Source: Sipunculus nudus (taxonomy: Eukaryota > Annelida > Sipuncula > Golfingiida > Sipunculidae). Taken from it: 64,000 bases of DNA. Below are positions 22,430 through 33,240 of this stretch, piece by piece. The position numbers and the translations under genes are program-made. The notes beneath the pieces are model-generated. The model ran no database searches and was not told where the DNA came from. It saw only the letters and a program-made list of their open reading frames with translations. The stretch is taken from positions 17,449,839 through 17,513,838 of the forward strand of contig CM049316.1 in assembly GCA_026874595.1 (NCBI GenBank), given 5' to 3'. Numbering within the stretch: the stretch's first letter is position 1; each line of letters begins with the position of its first letter.

Positions 22430-23960
22430 CTAGCGGCGGGGGTTATGTTTTTGGCAACATATGTTTGTTGCTTGCCGGAAATCTTCGATTTCGGCAAGCA
22501 GGTTGGTCAGTCACGGATGGCTGTTTGTCTGTTTGTTTTTCTGTTTGTTTGTCTGTCTGCCTGTCTGTCTATGAACTCTCTAGAGGCCACAATTTTTAGG
22601 CAATTGTCTTTAAACTTATACAGCTGGTAGACAAGCAAAAGTCCTGGAGGCCTTTTGTTTTTTTTGCAAATTAGGTTTAAGGTCAAGGTCAAGGTCATCA
22701 AAAGTATACAAACGGTTTTTTCTTCATATCTTTGTCACTATTAGTTGTATCTTCTTAAAACATAGCTCATTTTAAACGTCTTTCCAAGGCCTTTTTTCTG
22801 TGTGTAGCTTCTTCAAATTTGCCGTAACCATGGTTACGGATTTTTAGGAAAAAGTCATGATATTCTAAAATAAGGGGTCTTATTTTACTAACTTTCGCAG
22901 TTTTACAGCTAGAGAGATCTAGTTTCCTGCATCAGGTAGCATTCAACTAGTGCTGCAAGATTTATTTAAAAGTCTCGCGATATCTCGTATAATTTTTCGT
23001 CCAACGAGATATTTCGAAATTTCAGTAGTCTTGCGTTGAAGGCCACAGTTTTGCTGGGATCTTTTTGAAACTGACATATCGTAAGTCCTATACTATTATC
23101 TCAAAATCGTTTTTCCATTTTTTGAATGCGACCGCTAGGAGGCGCTGTATGCAAACCTCCCAACATATCATGTTTTGGCCATATCTCCAAAACTGTAAGC
23201 CTCAATTACTAAACTATAGCTTAATTTCTTCCTCCGAGTCTTTTCAAAAACCTGCTGTAGTCATTTGGACTAAATCTTGAGTCACTTTGTCAGTGTGTCC
23301 GTCTGTTTCTCAGTTGTCCTCAAATTCGCCTGCTTGCCGGTTCTTGTGTCTCACATATAGCATTCTACAGGCCACAGTTTTAATAGAATCCTTTTAAAAC
23401 TATTACATCTTATGTCTTACACTAATATCTCGAAATGTATTTTTCATTTCCCAGATATGGCCGCTAGGGGGCGGTGCACTCAAACTTCCACAAAATATCA
23501 TTTTTTGCCCATATCTCCAAAACTACAAAACTGAATTACATAAACTATAGCTTATTATCTTCCTCTGAGGTTTCTCTATGATATGATTAAGTTATCTGGT
23601 CTCAATCTGTGGTTAGTTGTTCAGTATGTTTGTCTGTTTTCAGTTGTCCTTAATTTCGACTGCTTCCTGGTTCTTGCGTCTCACATATAGCATTCTACTG
23701 GCCACAGTTTTGCAGGAATCGCTTTGTATCTTACACTTGTAATATTTCGTAACGATATCTGGAAGGCCTGTTTATTATTCAAATATTCAGACTTCTGTTA
23801 ATATTGGTCCTATCTTTACAAACTATGGCTTATTTTCTTTCACTTTGACATTGCTCGTTCATCTGACTAACATTACGTCATTTCCGGCAAGCGCGTGACC
23901 TCTGGTCATCTAATCTGTTTATCTGTGATTCTGTTTGTCTGTTTGGATCTAGTGTCATTG
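22430..23960 (+). repeat. ~330-bp tandem repeat, three to four diverged units
   Basis: Begins 'gcgccaagcctagcggcggg' followed by (CTGT/TTTG)n. Later units share 'ggccacagttttgc', 'gaccgctaggaggcgc', 'catatctccaaaact' and 'actatagctta'. The 'ggccacagtttt' anchors are at about 23041, 23369 and 23699, steps of about 328-330 bp, with a diverged unit at 22583. Repeats of this composition, with runs of 'ctgtctgtctg', are common in bivalves. Open frames here (22315, 22445, 23065) are by-products. Confidence 0.75.
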
Positions 23961-24362
23961 TCACTGCCAAACGAAGCGGGAAATCATGAGAAAGATATTG
24001 CGAGAAACCTAATATGATCAATTCTACGGTTCAGGATATAATTAGGAGTATTCTAAAAGTCATTAGTTGGGGATGCCTATGCAACAGCCATAGGCTTTCA
24101 GTATGATGAATTCCAAAGTTCGTTTGGGATTGTGTCCGCCGTTGTACATGTTCCCGCAAGAGATCGTCCGGGACCGAGTTTGCTTTCAGAATCTTACAAT
24201 TTAAATGCACTTAATTGTTAGCAAAGGTTACTTACACGTGTATATTGCTGTCTATAAATATATAATATTTAAGCCGTCATTAAAACGGAATTAAATGGTG
24301 TATCTTTACGCAATAAAAATTCTTGGCCAATTCATGGTAAATGTAAACCGGCATGCTTTTCT

Positions 24363-24813
24363 AATCGGCCGAATCCGTTTGCTTCTAGCCTCGGATGTAC
24401 ATAGGGGGCCGCCATGGAAACTATTCTGCAAGATCAAGGCCATGCCAGGTCAACTGCACATCTGTTGTGCTCTTTATAAGAGTAAAGAATGTATTTTGTG
24501 TACAGGTACTGTCAGTCCTCACATATTCTACCTTTAAAGATATAAGACAACACTGATCTAAGAAACAGACGGGAAAATCCCATTTTAACTGATCTGGACC
24601 GCTGGTGGTAACAGTTAACGCCAGGATGTCCTCCCCGAGTGGGCGATGTATGAGGCATTTGTTATAAACTTAACTTACTTTTTTTTAGGAAACCGCGATA
24701 TTTTGTTAAACAAGTCAGTAGAAATGGCAGCCCGCTGAATTTAAGGCAAACTTCTTCAAAATTAGTGGAGAATCATAGCCTCTGAGGCTAGACGCCAGCG
24801 GATTCGGCCGAGG
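24363..24813. mobile_element. ~450-bp element with 33-bp inverted ends
   Basis: The left end, 24363-24395 ('aatcggccgaatccgtttgc' and on), is the reverse complement of 24781-24813 at 27 of 33 positions. The right end contains a palindrome 'tagcctctgaggcta'. The interior has a short open frame (24295-24537) with no known motif. This fits a non-autonomous DNA transposon; target duplications were not resolved. Confidence 0.5.
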
Positions 24814-25740
24814 AGTTATGTATGCAGGCGCACGGTACAGGTTGTACATTGTTATGACGTCACAAAACGTAATATGCATCACAAAGGCTGAGCACGTACT
24901 CCAATTGTTGTGAAAAAGATTACATTTTGACGTCGAGTGACCAACATACTAAATAGTAGTTAAGTTGACTGGTTATTTTTTTTACTTTAATAAACATTAA
25001 TAAAAAGAAACTAAAATTGTTTTAACTCATCATTTTCAAATAAAAAAAATGGCCTATATAATATGCTGTTTTCTGATAATACTGTATGAGTTGCTTTGGA
25101 TATGGACTACGCTCTCTGAGTACCATTCTAGTAATAATATATAATTTCATTCAGGTAACTAAACCTGACATGAAGCTCTTCTTTTTAGTCTGCAAATCAA
25201 AATAGATACAATCTTTACGATAAGATGCAAAAGATAATATTTATTAAACGTTTTTTATGTTTATTGCATAACCAAAATTTGCAAAAACGACCTTGTAAGG
25301 CTATGATTGTATTTTGAGGCAAATAAAATAAATAAGCTATTACACACAGCTTCGGTTAGGTGACCCATATTCTGCGAGCTACATGCGCAAAATATACTTT
25401 TGATCATCATATACTAAGACTTTTTTTCCATGTATAAGACTGTTTAACAACGTATTACCTTGGGATTACATAGAATAATAAATACTTTTTAGAAAATAAA
25501 TCCTGTAAGAATGCAAACATTTAACATAATTTACGAGCTATTTAACATGATCATTAATCTGTAGTGGCATTACCTTTTGTAAAGGGACTTGAGGTGCTAA
25601 CTTTAAATGTTCTAACATATTCCGTAGTGTTCAACGTTGACTTAGAGATATAAAACTAACATTAACGTAAATGGTTGCATTCTGCAGTAAAAGCTTAGCA
25701 CATTATAAAAAAGTTACTTGAAAGCGATAGTGACTCAGGT
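24814..25740. other. Intergenic, AT-rich
   Basis: Nothing recognised. Confidence 0.4.
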
Positions 25741-25830
25741 CACAGATCACACACTTCTTAATGCCCTCTGAGATGGCTGTGAAAGCTATGCCCCTGTTTT
25801 AGGAAATCCTGGATCCGCCCCTCTCACATG
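25741..25830. repeat. hAT-like element end ('ggatccgcccctc')
   Basis: The stretch ends 'aaatcctggatccgcccctc'. Its reverse complement starts like the CAG-GGGCGGATCCAGGATTT ends of many invertebrate hAT elements. Only this one end is visible, about 200 bp upstream of copy C. Confidence 0.35.
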
Positions 25831-26028
25831 ATCAATATATACACAGCAACACTGCGTTCGTCAGTTAAACGTGTCACAACTAACCCAGCCACAAAAAGGC
25901 ATTAGTAATGAAAAACGACTCTGAGTGCCGGTTACTAAAGCATGAATCGTGCGAGTTCTTTATCAGAAGACAAGTACGTACACGATGGTTCATGTACTAT
26001 CACGGATGAGATCAAAGGTTAACGGTTA

Positions 26029-26227
26029 ATGACTAAGATGATGACTATGGCGGAATCCTCAGATATTGAATACACCATCAGACCACTGCAGGCAGAGGAT
26101 ATCCCCAAACTTAAGCAGCTTACAGATAAAGAAGACTGGGGCCACAACAGCGAATATCTGGAGTTCTGTCGCTCAATGTCCCGAGGAAGTTTCCTGGCTG
26201 CATTTGGTAATGATGGCGAGATTATCA
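26029..26227 (+). CDS. Copy C exon 1
   Basis: 66 codons plus one base, ending 'attatca|gtatgt'. In-frame ATGs lie at 26029, 26038, 26041 and 26047. The donor is GTATGT rather than the GTAAGT of copies A, D and E. Confidence 0.85.
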
Positions 26228-26734
26228 GTATGTTTATTATTTATCTGTTTATATTATAATAATAGAATAATCCAGTGTTGTATACCGCCATACATGCGTA
26301 CTAAAAAACTGGTCTTGTCATGTCTAAGAAAATGCAAAAAACGGATATGTTATAATACACGGAGACCAGTATTTTAACAGCACAGCTAGTATTGTCGTCA
26401 TAGGTCACACACAACGGCCTGTATTCCTTATCACTGAACATGGGTCGGTGTATAAGTTATCATAACAACACGGCCGTTGTTCTATAAATAGGTTATGTAT
26501 GAACTGTCATAAAAAGAACAGTGTTGAGCGTGTTATCTTGACCTACTCGCAAAGTATTTTCAAAATTATTCACTGCCTCTCCGTTTCTTCACTTAATCTT
26601 TCGTAATGTCTTATATATAGAGTTATAATACAACTGGCATATTTATATCATTTATATTTATCCCCATAAGTATCTTGAGTTAAGACATATTAAACTAAAT
26701 TTTGCTTCGATTATCTTTAATATTCTAAGGGGGT

Positions 26735-26798
<64 letters not shown>

Positions 26799-29230
26799 GA
26801 TTCTACAAATAATTATGTTAAATGTATGATGTTATATATTTATTGCAATACACGAAATTTATAACTTATTGTGATACTCATAATAGTAATTTTATTCAGA
26901 TCAAGTAAACCGATAGGGGCCGATGACAAAGGGCAGACACTAGGGCAACTGGATTATCATATGATCTAGTTAAGGTCTCAGCTGGGCCTCTGTGTCCTGT
27001 TTACAAGGTTTATTAAAGGATAAAACAAAGCAAGTGACATACGAGTCATGGCAATGAAATGACGGACGTGCTGGTTATGGCTATGACACTAGATGTATCT
27101 GTGTTTGTAAATGGTTGTCCGTACAGCCCCGTATGCAAGCTACTACTTTATGTAAATGAGTTCATGGTGACCTATACAAAAATGTGGAAGTGATCATAGG
27201 TTAAGGGTCATTAGGTGCAACACTGCCGAGATTCTGCACCATTTAACACAATATGGGTGATAATTGATAATTAATATTGATTTAACGGTCTACATGATGC
27301 GTTCATGTTTATTTCAGAGCACTTCACCTGAATGTAAATACTGTGAAGTTGCCATGATTGTTGTGATTCAACATTCTCAAAACTTAGGTGTAAAAAGTGA
27401 AAATATGTGGCACCACCAGGCATAATCACCTGACAAAACTAGACATGTTCAGGCTGCTTACAAGCTTACAAGACACCAGATGATCTTAGGTGAGCAAATC
27501 GCCAAGATTTCTGTGTCTGAAATACATGTAAAATACGTATTAATGAAAAAAAAAACACAGAAAGCACCACACAACTGGAGAAAAAATCATTGATCAACAA
27601 TTGCACCACAGAAGGAGCATATTTAAATTTGATATAATTAAACTTTTAGGGTCGTAAGTATTGGCATCAGTAGTCAGTAGGACGGTCCTGTGACCTTAAA
27701 TTTTAACTTGTGACCTCAAAACAAAAGGGACCATCCTCTGTCGTGACGTGGTCAATGTAAAAGAAAGACGTTAAGCAGGAAAGGTTTTAAAAATGCATCC
27801 ATATATTTTTGTTTTAAGAATTAGGTCTTATTTTCCTAAACTTTTACCGTGTTACCTCAAAATCAATCGTTCTTTCCCTTTTAGTATTTGAGATGTGTTT
27901 GAAAGTGTTTATTTAAACTGTTTAGCTAAAAATATGTCTACTAGACAATAATGGGAATATGAACGGGAGAACGGTAATTTGAACTGAGGCATTCCTATAT
28001 CCCATAGCAAAAAAGGTCTTTAGGAAAGCATAATAACCAGAACAGAACACTGGATCAAACCAACAATGAGAAAAATGACCAGATTGATGTAGAAAATATA
28101 AATTGCTCAATAAAAGTGATTTAAATAGCACCACCAATCTTAAGGAACAGATATTACTTATTATAAGGATACAATATTTAAGGAAAATATATGAAAACGG
28201 ATACAATTGCATTCATATGACGATCTCAGAAAGAGATCGAATATCAGAAAATGAAACAAAAGTACAGGTGGCACCACCAGTTTTAAGCAATAGAAAAAAT
28301 TACCAAAAACACACCAGGTTTCAAATACTAGATGGCCTTGTAGCTGATAAACTTGCACCATTGCTGTAATTTTAAATGTAAAGAAATAAAGGAATGAATG
28401 CGTGAAAGAAATTACAGGTGACGCCAAAATTAAAACAAGTCATGATCGATAAGCATAGCAGGCCTACTCGGGTATCTAACAGTACATACACGATGATATT
28501 TTCCTTTGTGACAGGTCACTGTGGAGCTACGTGTATCACAAAAGATTTGGCTTTTATAGCATTCTACGTAACAAGGACTGAATATAGAGGTAAGGGGATC
28601 GGCAAGAAGGTGTTCAACGCATGCATGAAGCTAGCTGGTGATATCAATTTTGGGTTAAACGCCTCGGCCTCTAAACAGAACATGTATGTATCTGGAGGTT
28701 TTAATATATCTTCCTTTATGACCACTGGCTTCATTGGGACACCTATACCTCATGAACTGTCAGAAATGACTTCTGAAGACGACATTAAAATCGTGGATAT
28801 CGGTGACATCGATTTTTCATCTCTATTACAGTATGATGATGGTATCCACATTATTCCGCGGCACGATTTCTTGAAGAAATGGCTTGCCCGTGACAACACT
28901 ATATATAGAATAGCAAAGCACGGCGAGAAAATCGTAGGTTACGGATGTATGTGGCCAGCGGCCTCCAGGAACAGGGTTATGCCACTATACGCAGACTCAA
29001 AGTCGGCTGCTCTGGCGTTATGGAAAGAATTCTGCAGCAAAGTAGGGCCTGTACAGGTAGTGGAGGTATTAGTACCTTCAGGAAACGCTGAGGCCATTAA
29101 TTTTTTCAGGAACACATTGAATCTTATCTATCCTCATTTTTACGATGTAAGAATGTTTACCAAGGAGGACATCAAGGTTAACCTTGACCCTGTTTATTCA
29201 TTGTGTAATTTTGGTATCAACCTGGTATAG
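26029..29230 (+). CDS. Copy C: intact two-exon GNAT acetyltransferase, 304 aa
   Basis: join(26029-26227, 28515-29230) gives an uninterrupted 304-residue protein. Residues about 12-66 form the first beta-alpha unit of the GNAT fold (IEYTIRPLQAEDIPKLKQL, EDW, EYLEFCRSMS, FLAAFGNDGEII). Residues 91-96 (RGKGIG) fit the acetyl-CoA pyrophosphate loop Q/R-x-x-G-x-G/A. The second half carries YDDGIHIIPRHDFLKKWLARD, GYGCMWP, RVMPLYADSKSAALALWKEF and VRMFTKED, resembling the YitH/HolE-type C-terminal GNAT domain (Acetyltransf_18), where a DR..L..WL and a GPLYA-like pattern occur. No signal peptide or membrane segment, so probably cytosolic. The substrate is unknown. The intron starts GTATGT, is phase 1 and matches the other copies. 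The start is the first of several in-frame ATGs; the one at 26047 (MAESSDIEY) may be the real one. A polyadenylation signal follows at 29708. Confidence 0.88.
26737..26795. repeat. (TA)n microsatellite, about 29 units
   Basis: Pure TA run in the intron of copy C; likely polymorphic in length. Confidence 0.95.
27680..27890. repeat. Dispersed 'tgaccttaa...gtgacctcaaaa' repeat
   Basis: Two related blocks ('cttgtgacctcaaaacaaaa' and 'gttacctcaaaatcaatcgt') match the repeat at 3.12-3.2 kb, including the downstream 'ttctttccctttt' and 'gagatgtgtttgaaag' words. Confidence 0.55.
28515..29230 (+). CDS. Copy C exon 2
   Basis: 716 nt after the acceptor 'ctttgtgacag', completing the shared Ser codon (A|GT) and ending at TAG 29228-29230. 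It opens HCGATCITKDLAFIAFYV and carries the acetyl-CoA loop and the whole C-terminal domain. Confidence 0.88.
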
Positions 29231-29707
29231 TCCTTTTATATTTGGTCACGGAATAGACCTTTCTGACGCCAAATAATTGTTTTGTGTAATCGGTATCAGC
29301 AGATATACACATGTTTATTATTATGTAACCAATACCATAGGTAATTTTAATTATGTATATTCACTTGTTAATGATCAGTTGTTTTAATGGACGCTATAGA
29401 TCCTATGTAAATGACATTTGTGATCTCCATTGAGCGTATACCAAATACTACAATTTTGAAGACGCATTAATCATAAATGAACGTACCATGTCCCATCTGC
29501 ATATTAAGTAATTTCTACAGTTTTGAATGTTACAATATAACTAAGCGGTACCCGGTAATATAAAGTATTTTTAGAAATTGTAGACTTTGACCTGTTATTA
29601 CCTACCAAACATTTTGAAGTTTCTTTTCACTTTTTTATTTTTTTAAATGAGTTAGTAAGAAGCATTCACATAGTATATTCATATTGTCATATTATTAATT
29701 TTGTGAC

Positions 29708-29713
29708 AATAAA
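29708..29713 (+). promoter_or_regulatory. AATAAA polyadenylation signal for copy C
   Basis: Canonical hexamer about 480 bp after the stop codon, followed within 30 nt by a T-rich stretch. No earlier canonical AATAAA was noticed after the stop. Confidence 0.5.
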
Positions 29714-29859
29714 ATATTTGCTTTTTTTAGGATTAGGTACATTTTATATCGGTGTTTTTCTCATTGTATTCGATACTGGTGTCTGCTTTACACTTCAGTG
29801 ATGTGCATTCGTGCAAAGCTAAATAGTAGACACACACACACATATATATATATTGTTAC

Positions 29860-30230
29860 GAAGAAATATTGTTCATGGGACAATATTAGGCCGAACCGGG
29901 ATTCGAACCCATATCGGTGGCGGACATGTTCGGTCTGCTTTTAAGTCACCCCGTAAACACCCGCTCATAAGAGCGTTCTGCTATCAGAACTAGATTAACT
30001 ATTCCATTTTGTGAACTTGTTGTGAACCACCATTCCCAAGCCACAAAGTTAGCAGTCATTCCCAGAAAAACCCCTAATTATTACGAAGACAAATTGCTCA
30101 GGGGAAAATATTTGGCCAATCGGGGATTCGAACCCATATCGGTGGCGCACATGTCCAGCGTTTCACCCGCTCCATCAGAAAAGCAATATTTGCTAGTGAG
30201 ACAGTTCGGTCCGCCTTTATGTCACCCCGT

Positions 30231-30234
<4 letters not shown>
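29860..30234 (-). repeat. Two tRNA-related SINE-like copies, minus strand
   Basis: The B-box motif GGGTTCGAATCCC is present twice in reverse complement, at 29898-29910 and 30123-30135, each followed by 'atatcggtggcg'. Shared flanking words 'gttacgaag'/'attacgaag' and 'gtcaccccgtaa' show that the two blocks are copies about 225 bp apart. On the minus strand an A-box-like 'gatggagcgggtgaaacgc' precedes the second B box. This suggests a tRNA-derived SINE in tandem; a functional tRNA is unlikely because no cloverleaf closes. Confidence 0.6.

Positions 30235-30278
<44 letters not shown>
30235..30278. repeat. (TA)n microsatellite
   Basis: About 22 TA units directly abutting the SINE-like copy, as often seen at SINE 3' ends. 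The three open frames read through it as Tyr-Ile repeats are artefacts. Confidence 0.93.
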
Positions 30279-30279
<1 letters not shown>

Positions 30280-30308
30280 ACCCCCCACCCCAACGAGTCG
30301 GCTCCCGA

Positions 30309-30320
30309 GCCCCCCCCCCC
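30309..30320. repeat. C homopolymer
   Basis: Short C run in a C-rich patch just after the TA microsatellite. Confidence 0.7.
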
Positions 30321-30329
30321 CGTTTCGGC

Positions 30330-31258
30330 GCCTATGACATGTTTATTTTATCTTTTAAACTTACGGATTTTATCAATCAATGTGTCATCCATTGTTTAAA
30401 TTTTAAACTTATACTATGTATCTATTGCTTGAGGTATTACATTTTTTGGATTTAATTGTATATAAACAGTTGGTTGAAAGGTTGTGTTTTGTTTTATCTA
30501 TTCTTGCATTTTGGTAGGCCCCTAGGATTTATTAGCGTTGCTTAGACCTAACAGATGAAGTGTTTAGGTTCCATTTACATTTGTTTGTTACCTTAGTACA
30601 GCTGTGTTTTACAACTTTTACAATTACTAAATCCGGGTAGTTGATAAGAAATATTGCATATTTTTTTACAGTGTTACCAGGCTGAATCAGTTATTAAAAA
30701 TTAACATGGGATGATGCGGGTTCAATATAAAATGATCTCAGATATATTCAAAACTTACAATGTCCCATTATACAGTAATATTATAGCAAAACATGAACTA
30801 CCCAAAATTACAGAATTTGAAAGAAAGTTAACAGTGTTAATGAGGCCATTGCTAGCGGGACGAACAGCTAAAGTGACTTCACAGTAATATAAGCGTGCAT
30901 TAATGTACCCCCTGGCTTGGTTACATAGTAACGGCTCGCATGTTTCAACTCTCTAACATTCTTTCACTAAATGACCAGATATTAGTATGGTGTCAAGTCA
31001 GTTTAATAAAACTAACCTTCGAAAAAGTGACCCAAGTTTCGCAGTTGTATCAGAAATCTTTCCTATATTATTACATAGTCACATAATGATTTTAACTTTT
31101 AACATTATTTCAAGTGGTTAAAGGGAATCATTAAGACAGAGCCATGGCTATTAAACCACCATTCGCCACTCACGTTATGCTGGATAGCGACCACATATGA
31201 GGACTTCATTTAACAGGAAAACCTTACAGACAATCCCGAATACAGAAGCTAAACGGAC
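30330..31258. other. Intergenic, AT-rich
   Basis: Nothing recognised. Confidence 0.4.
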
Positions 31259-31680
31259 CTATAGGACATGGCTATAAATATAAATAATACAGGAGATAGC
31301 AAACATGTAGCTGCACACAAAACAAAATACTGGAACTATCAAGAATGTAGCTGTTAACGATATATAATACGTGAAATGGGAAGCATGTAACCATACATTA
31401 TACAAAATACAGGAGCTAGCAAGCATGTAGCCCCACACAAAATAGGGCATAGACTTTGGCAAGCATGCAGCTGTACACAAAACAAAAAAACAAAAAACGG
31501 CGTAAGCAAGTATGCATCTGTAAACAATATATAATAACAGGAACTGCCAAGCATGTCGATGTGCACGATACAAAATAAAGGAACTAGCATGTGTGAAGCC
31601 GCAGACGATACAGAATGTACGAGCTAGCAAGCAGTTAGTTGTAGCCTTTACAAGCTACAGGAGCTAGCAAGCAACAAAAT
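31259..31680. repeat. ~45-bp minisatellite, about 9 units
   Basis: Units follow 'ggagctagcaagcatgtagc', 'gcacacaaaacaaaatac'. Recurrences of 'agcaagcatgtag' or close variants are spaced about 40-50 bp. The minus-strand open frames over it (31259-31630, 31354-31590) are repetitive, Cys/Phe/Tyr-rich products of the repeat. Confidence 0.8.
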
Positions 31681-31814
31681 GTTAATGGGACCATTGCCGC
31701 ACAGCTAACTGACCACATAGTGAGGAACAGTTTGCATTCACGTAACCCCTTACTGGGATACTTAATACCTACTCGCTTCTTTGCACCCGGGTGTTCTTCT
31801 ATAAAATCTAGTTA

Positions 31815-31817
<3 letters not shown>

Positions 31818-31856
<39 letters not shown>
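31818..31856. repeat. (TA)n microsatellite
   Basis: About 19 TA units. Confidence 0.93.
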
Positions 31857-31859
<3 letters not shown>

Positions 31860-32396
31860 GTACCAGGTTTATCACTTATCAGTTTATTAAAGTTTACATC
31901 TATGTCAGGTGTTCATGGGTTAGTTATGAATATACAGGATTTTCAGTTAAACGGGATCGAGTGTAATAAGAATTTTTAATATTGAACCCCCGACATCCAA
32001 TGTGAATCAATGGAAAAGTGGTAAAAATAGTTTTACGTTATTTAGAGGTACATTAGGTGCAAAGCAAACGTTTTTAACTGAACACTTCATGACAAAAACG
32101 ATTAAGGTATTGACCATATTTTGTCTTCATATATCCCAACATAACAACAGAATTTGTATCAACTGCCTGTAATAGGTGGAGACAAAAAAACTTTACGCGT
32201 GTATGCCTCTGTTTTGAACATCAAAAATATTCTTTGCATTAATGATCATTGATAATCCAATATCTAGACAAGGCGCTACGTTCCCTTATCACTCTTCAAA
32301 GTGAACAGACAATAAAAACGATGCTCATTTGGTTCAAAGATAAGAGTAATTTACAGCAGTAACCCTCCGGCGGTGGTTTATACAAAATCGTTGAAA
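31857..32396. other. Intergenic before relic H
   Basis: Nothing recognised. Confidence 0.4.
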
Positions 32397-32526
32397 ATGG
32401 TTGAAACCTCAGATATCGACAACACCATAAAATCGCTTGAATATGAGGATTTCCTAAAAAAAACTACTGCAAATGACGAACATAAAAGGTTGGAACCACT
32501 GCATCAACTATATTGAGTACTGTAGG
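32397..32526 (+). pseudogene. Copy H: truncated exon 1 of the GNAT family
   Basis: Starts ATG with MVETSDIDNTIKSLEYEDF, clearly the MAESSDIEYTIRPLQAEDI start of the family. A frame change in the A run near 32455-32463 follows, and then in another frame WNHCIN, YIEYCR matches the DW...EYLEFCR block. Homology stops after the CysArg codons at 32526, exactly where Penelope-like sequence begins. The exon end and donor are missing and no exon 2 was found before copy D. Confidence 0.75.
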
Positions 32527-33240
32527 GTGCCGCTTACAGACAACCTCCTAACCTCAAACGCATGTTTTTGCACTCGAAACTACACCAACATAACAGCCCG
32601 TCAGGGAATGTCAAATGCGGTGACCGCGATATTTTAAACACCAAACCCACATTTCAGTCACCAGGATCTAACATAACCCTTAGGCCAGGCCCTTTTCTTG
32701 CAATTCCTCAAATGCCATTTACTTTATTACTTGTAAAAAAATGCCCCAATCGGGAGGGAAATTATATAGGAGAAACAGGCACCAAATTCAGACCACAACA
32801 CTCCCGGATTCCCCGTGGCCGCACATTTCAATAAATCCGACCACTCTCTCTGAGATTTAACATGCACCATCCTTAAAGGCAACTTCCCCTCCAGCAAAGA
32901 CAGATTCACATCCGAACAAAAGCACATTCATTCCCTACGTACGCACATAATAGGATTAAACAAGGACTTGGCTTTTCTCTGTAAATACCCGGCACTCAGC
33001 ACATACTTTTCCCCTTGAGACTAACCCCTGTCTTTGATACCCCAGCAGCCCTGTTTGCATGTGGATATACACAGGCCAGTTCTGACGAGACATCAGACAG
33101 ATTAATGGGTAAAGCTGGCAAGCCAGCCCCGTTGACCAAGCGAAGGGTCACACTATCAGATTTGTTTACAGTTAGTCACGCGCTCTGACGAAGGCTACAG
33201 GGCAAGCTGAAAATTTAGCAACAATAGGGGACTCTTAAGT
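32527..33240 (+). mobile_element. Penelope-like element 3' fragment with GIY-YIG endonuclease
   Basis: Peptide pieces in order: AYRQPPNLKRMFLHSKLHQH, KCGDRD, SPGSNITLRPGPF, then KKCPNREGNYIGETGTKFR (the GIY-YIG core) and, after a frameshift, PVAAHFNKSDHSL, a stop, DLTCTILKG, SKDRFTSEQKHI, LRTHIIGLNKDLAFLCKYP. This is the order of the C-terminal GIY-YIG endonuclease of Penelope-like elements. The reverse transcriptase is absent, so the copy is 5'-truncated. The 3' part has 'ctgacgaaggctacagg', typical of the end of such elements. It adjoins relic H with no gap. Confidence 0.65.

Larger units (their letters stand above)
26228..28514 (+). other. Copy C intron
   Basis: 2.29-kb phase-1 intron. 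It contains a long (TA)n run, the 'tgacctt' dispersed repeat at 27.68-27.88 kb, and the word 'ggtggcaccaccag' or close variants near 27410, 28130 and 28265. Short open frames on both strands near 27922-28427 are not supported as exons. Confidence 0.8.

Noticed and set aside
22315-22701. Overlapping frames on both strands
   Set aside because: They lie in the (CTGT)n part of the ~330-bp repeat and have low complexity.
29898-30135. tRNA genes on the minus strand
   Set aside because: Two B boxes are perfect, but acceptor stems do not pair and the block is duplicated with its flanks, as in a SINE.
30022-30455. Three open frames with long Tyr-Ile runs
   Set aside because: They are translations of the (TA)n microsatellite and its flanks.
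31259-31630. Cysteine-rich secreted protein gene on the minus strand
   Set aside because: The frame is built from a ~45-bp minisatellite, with no start context or splice sites.
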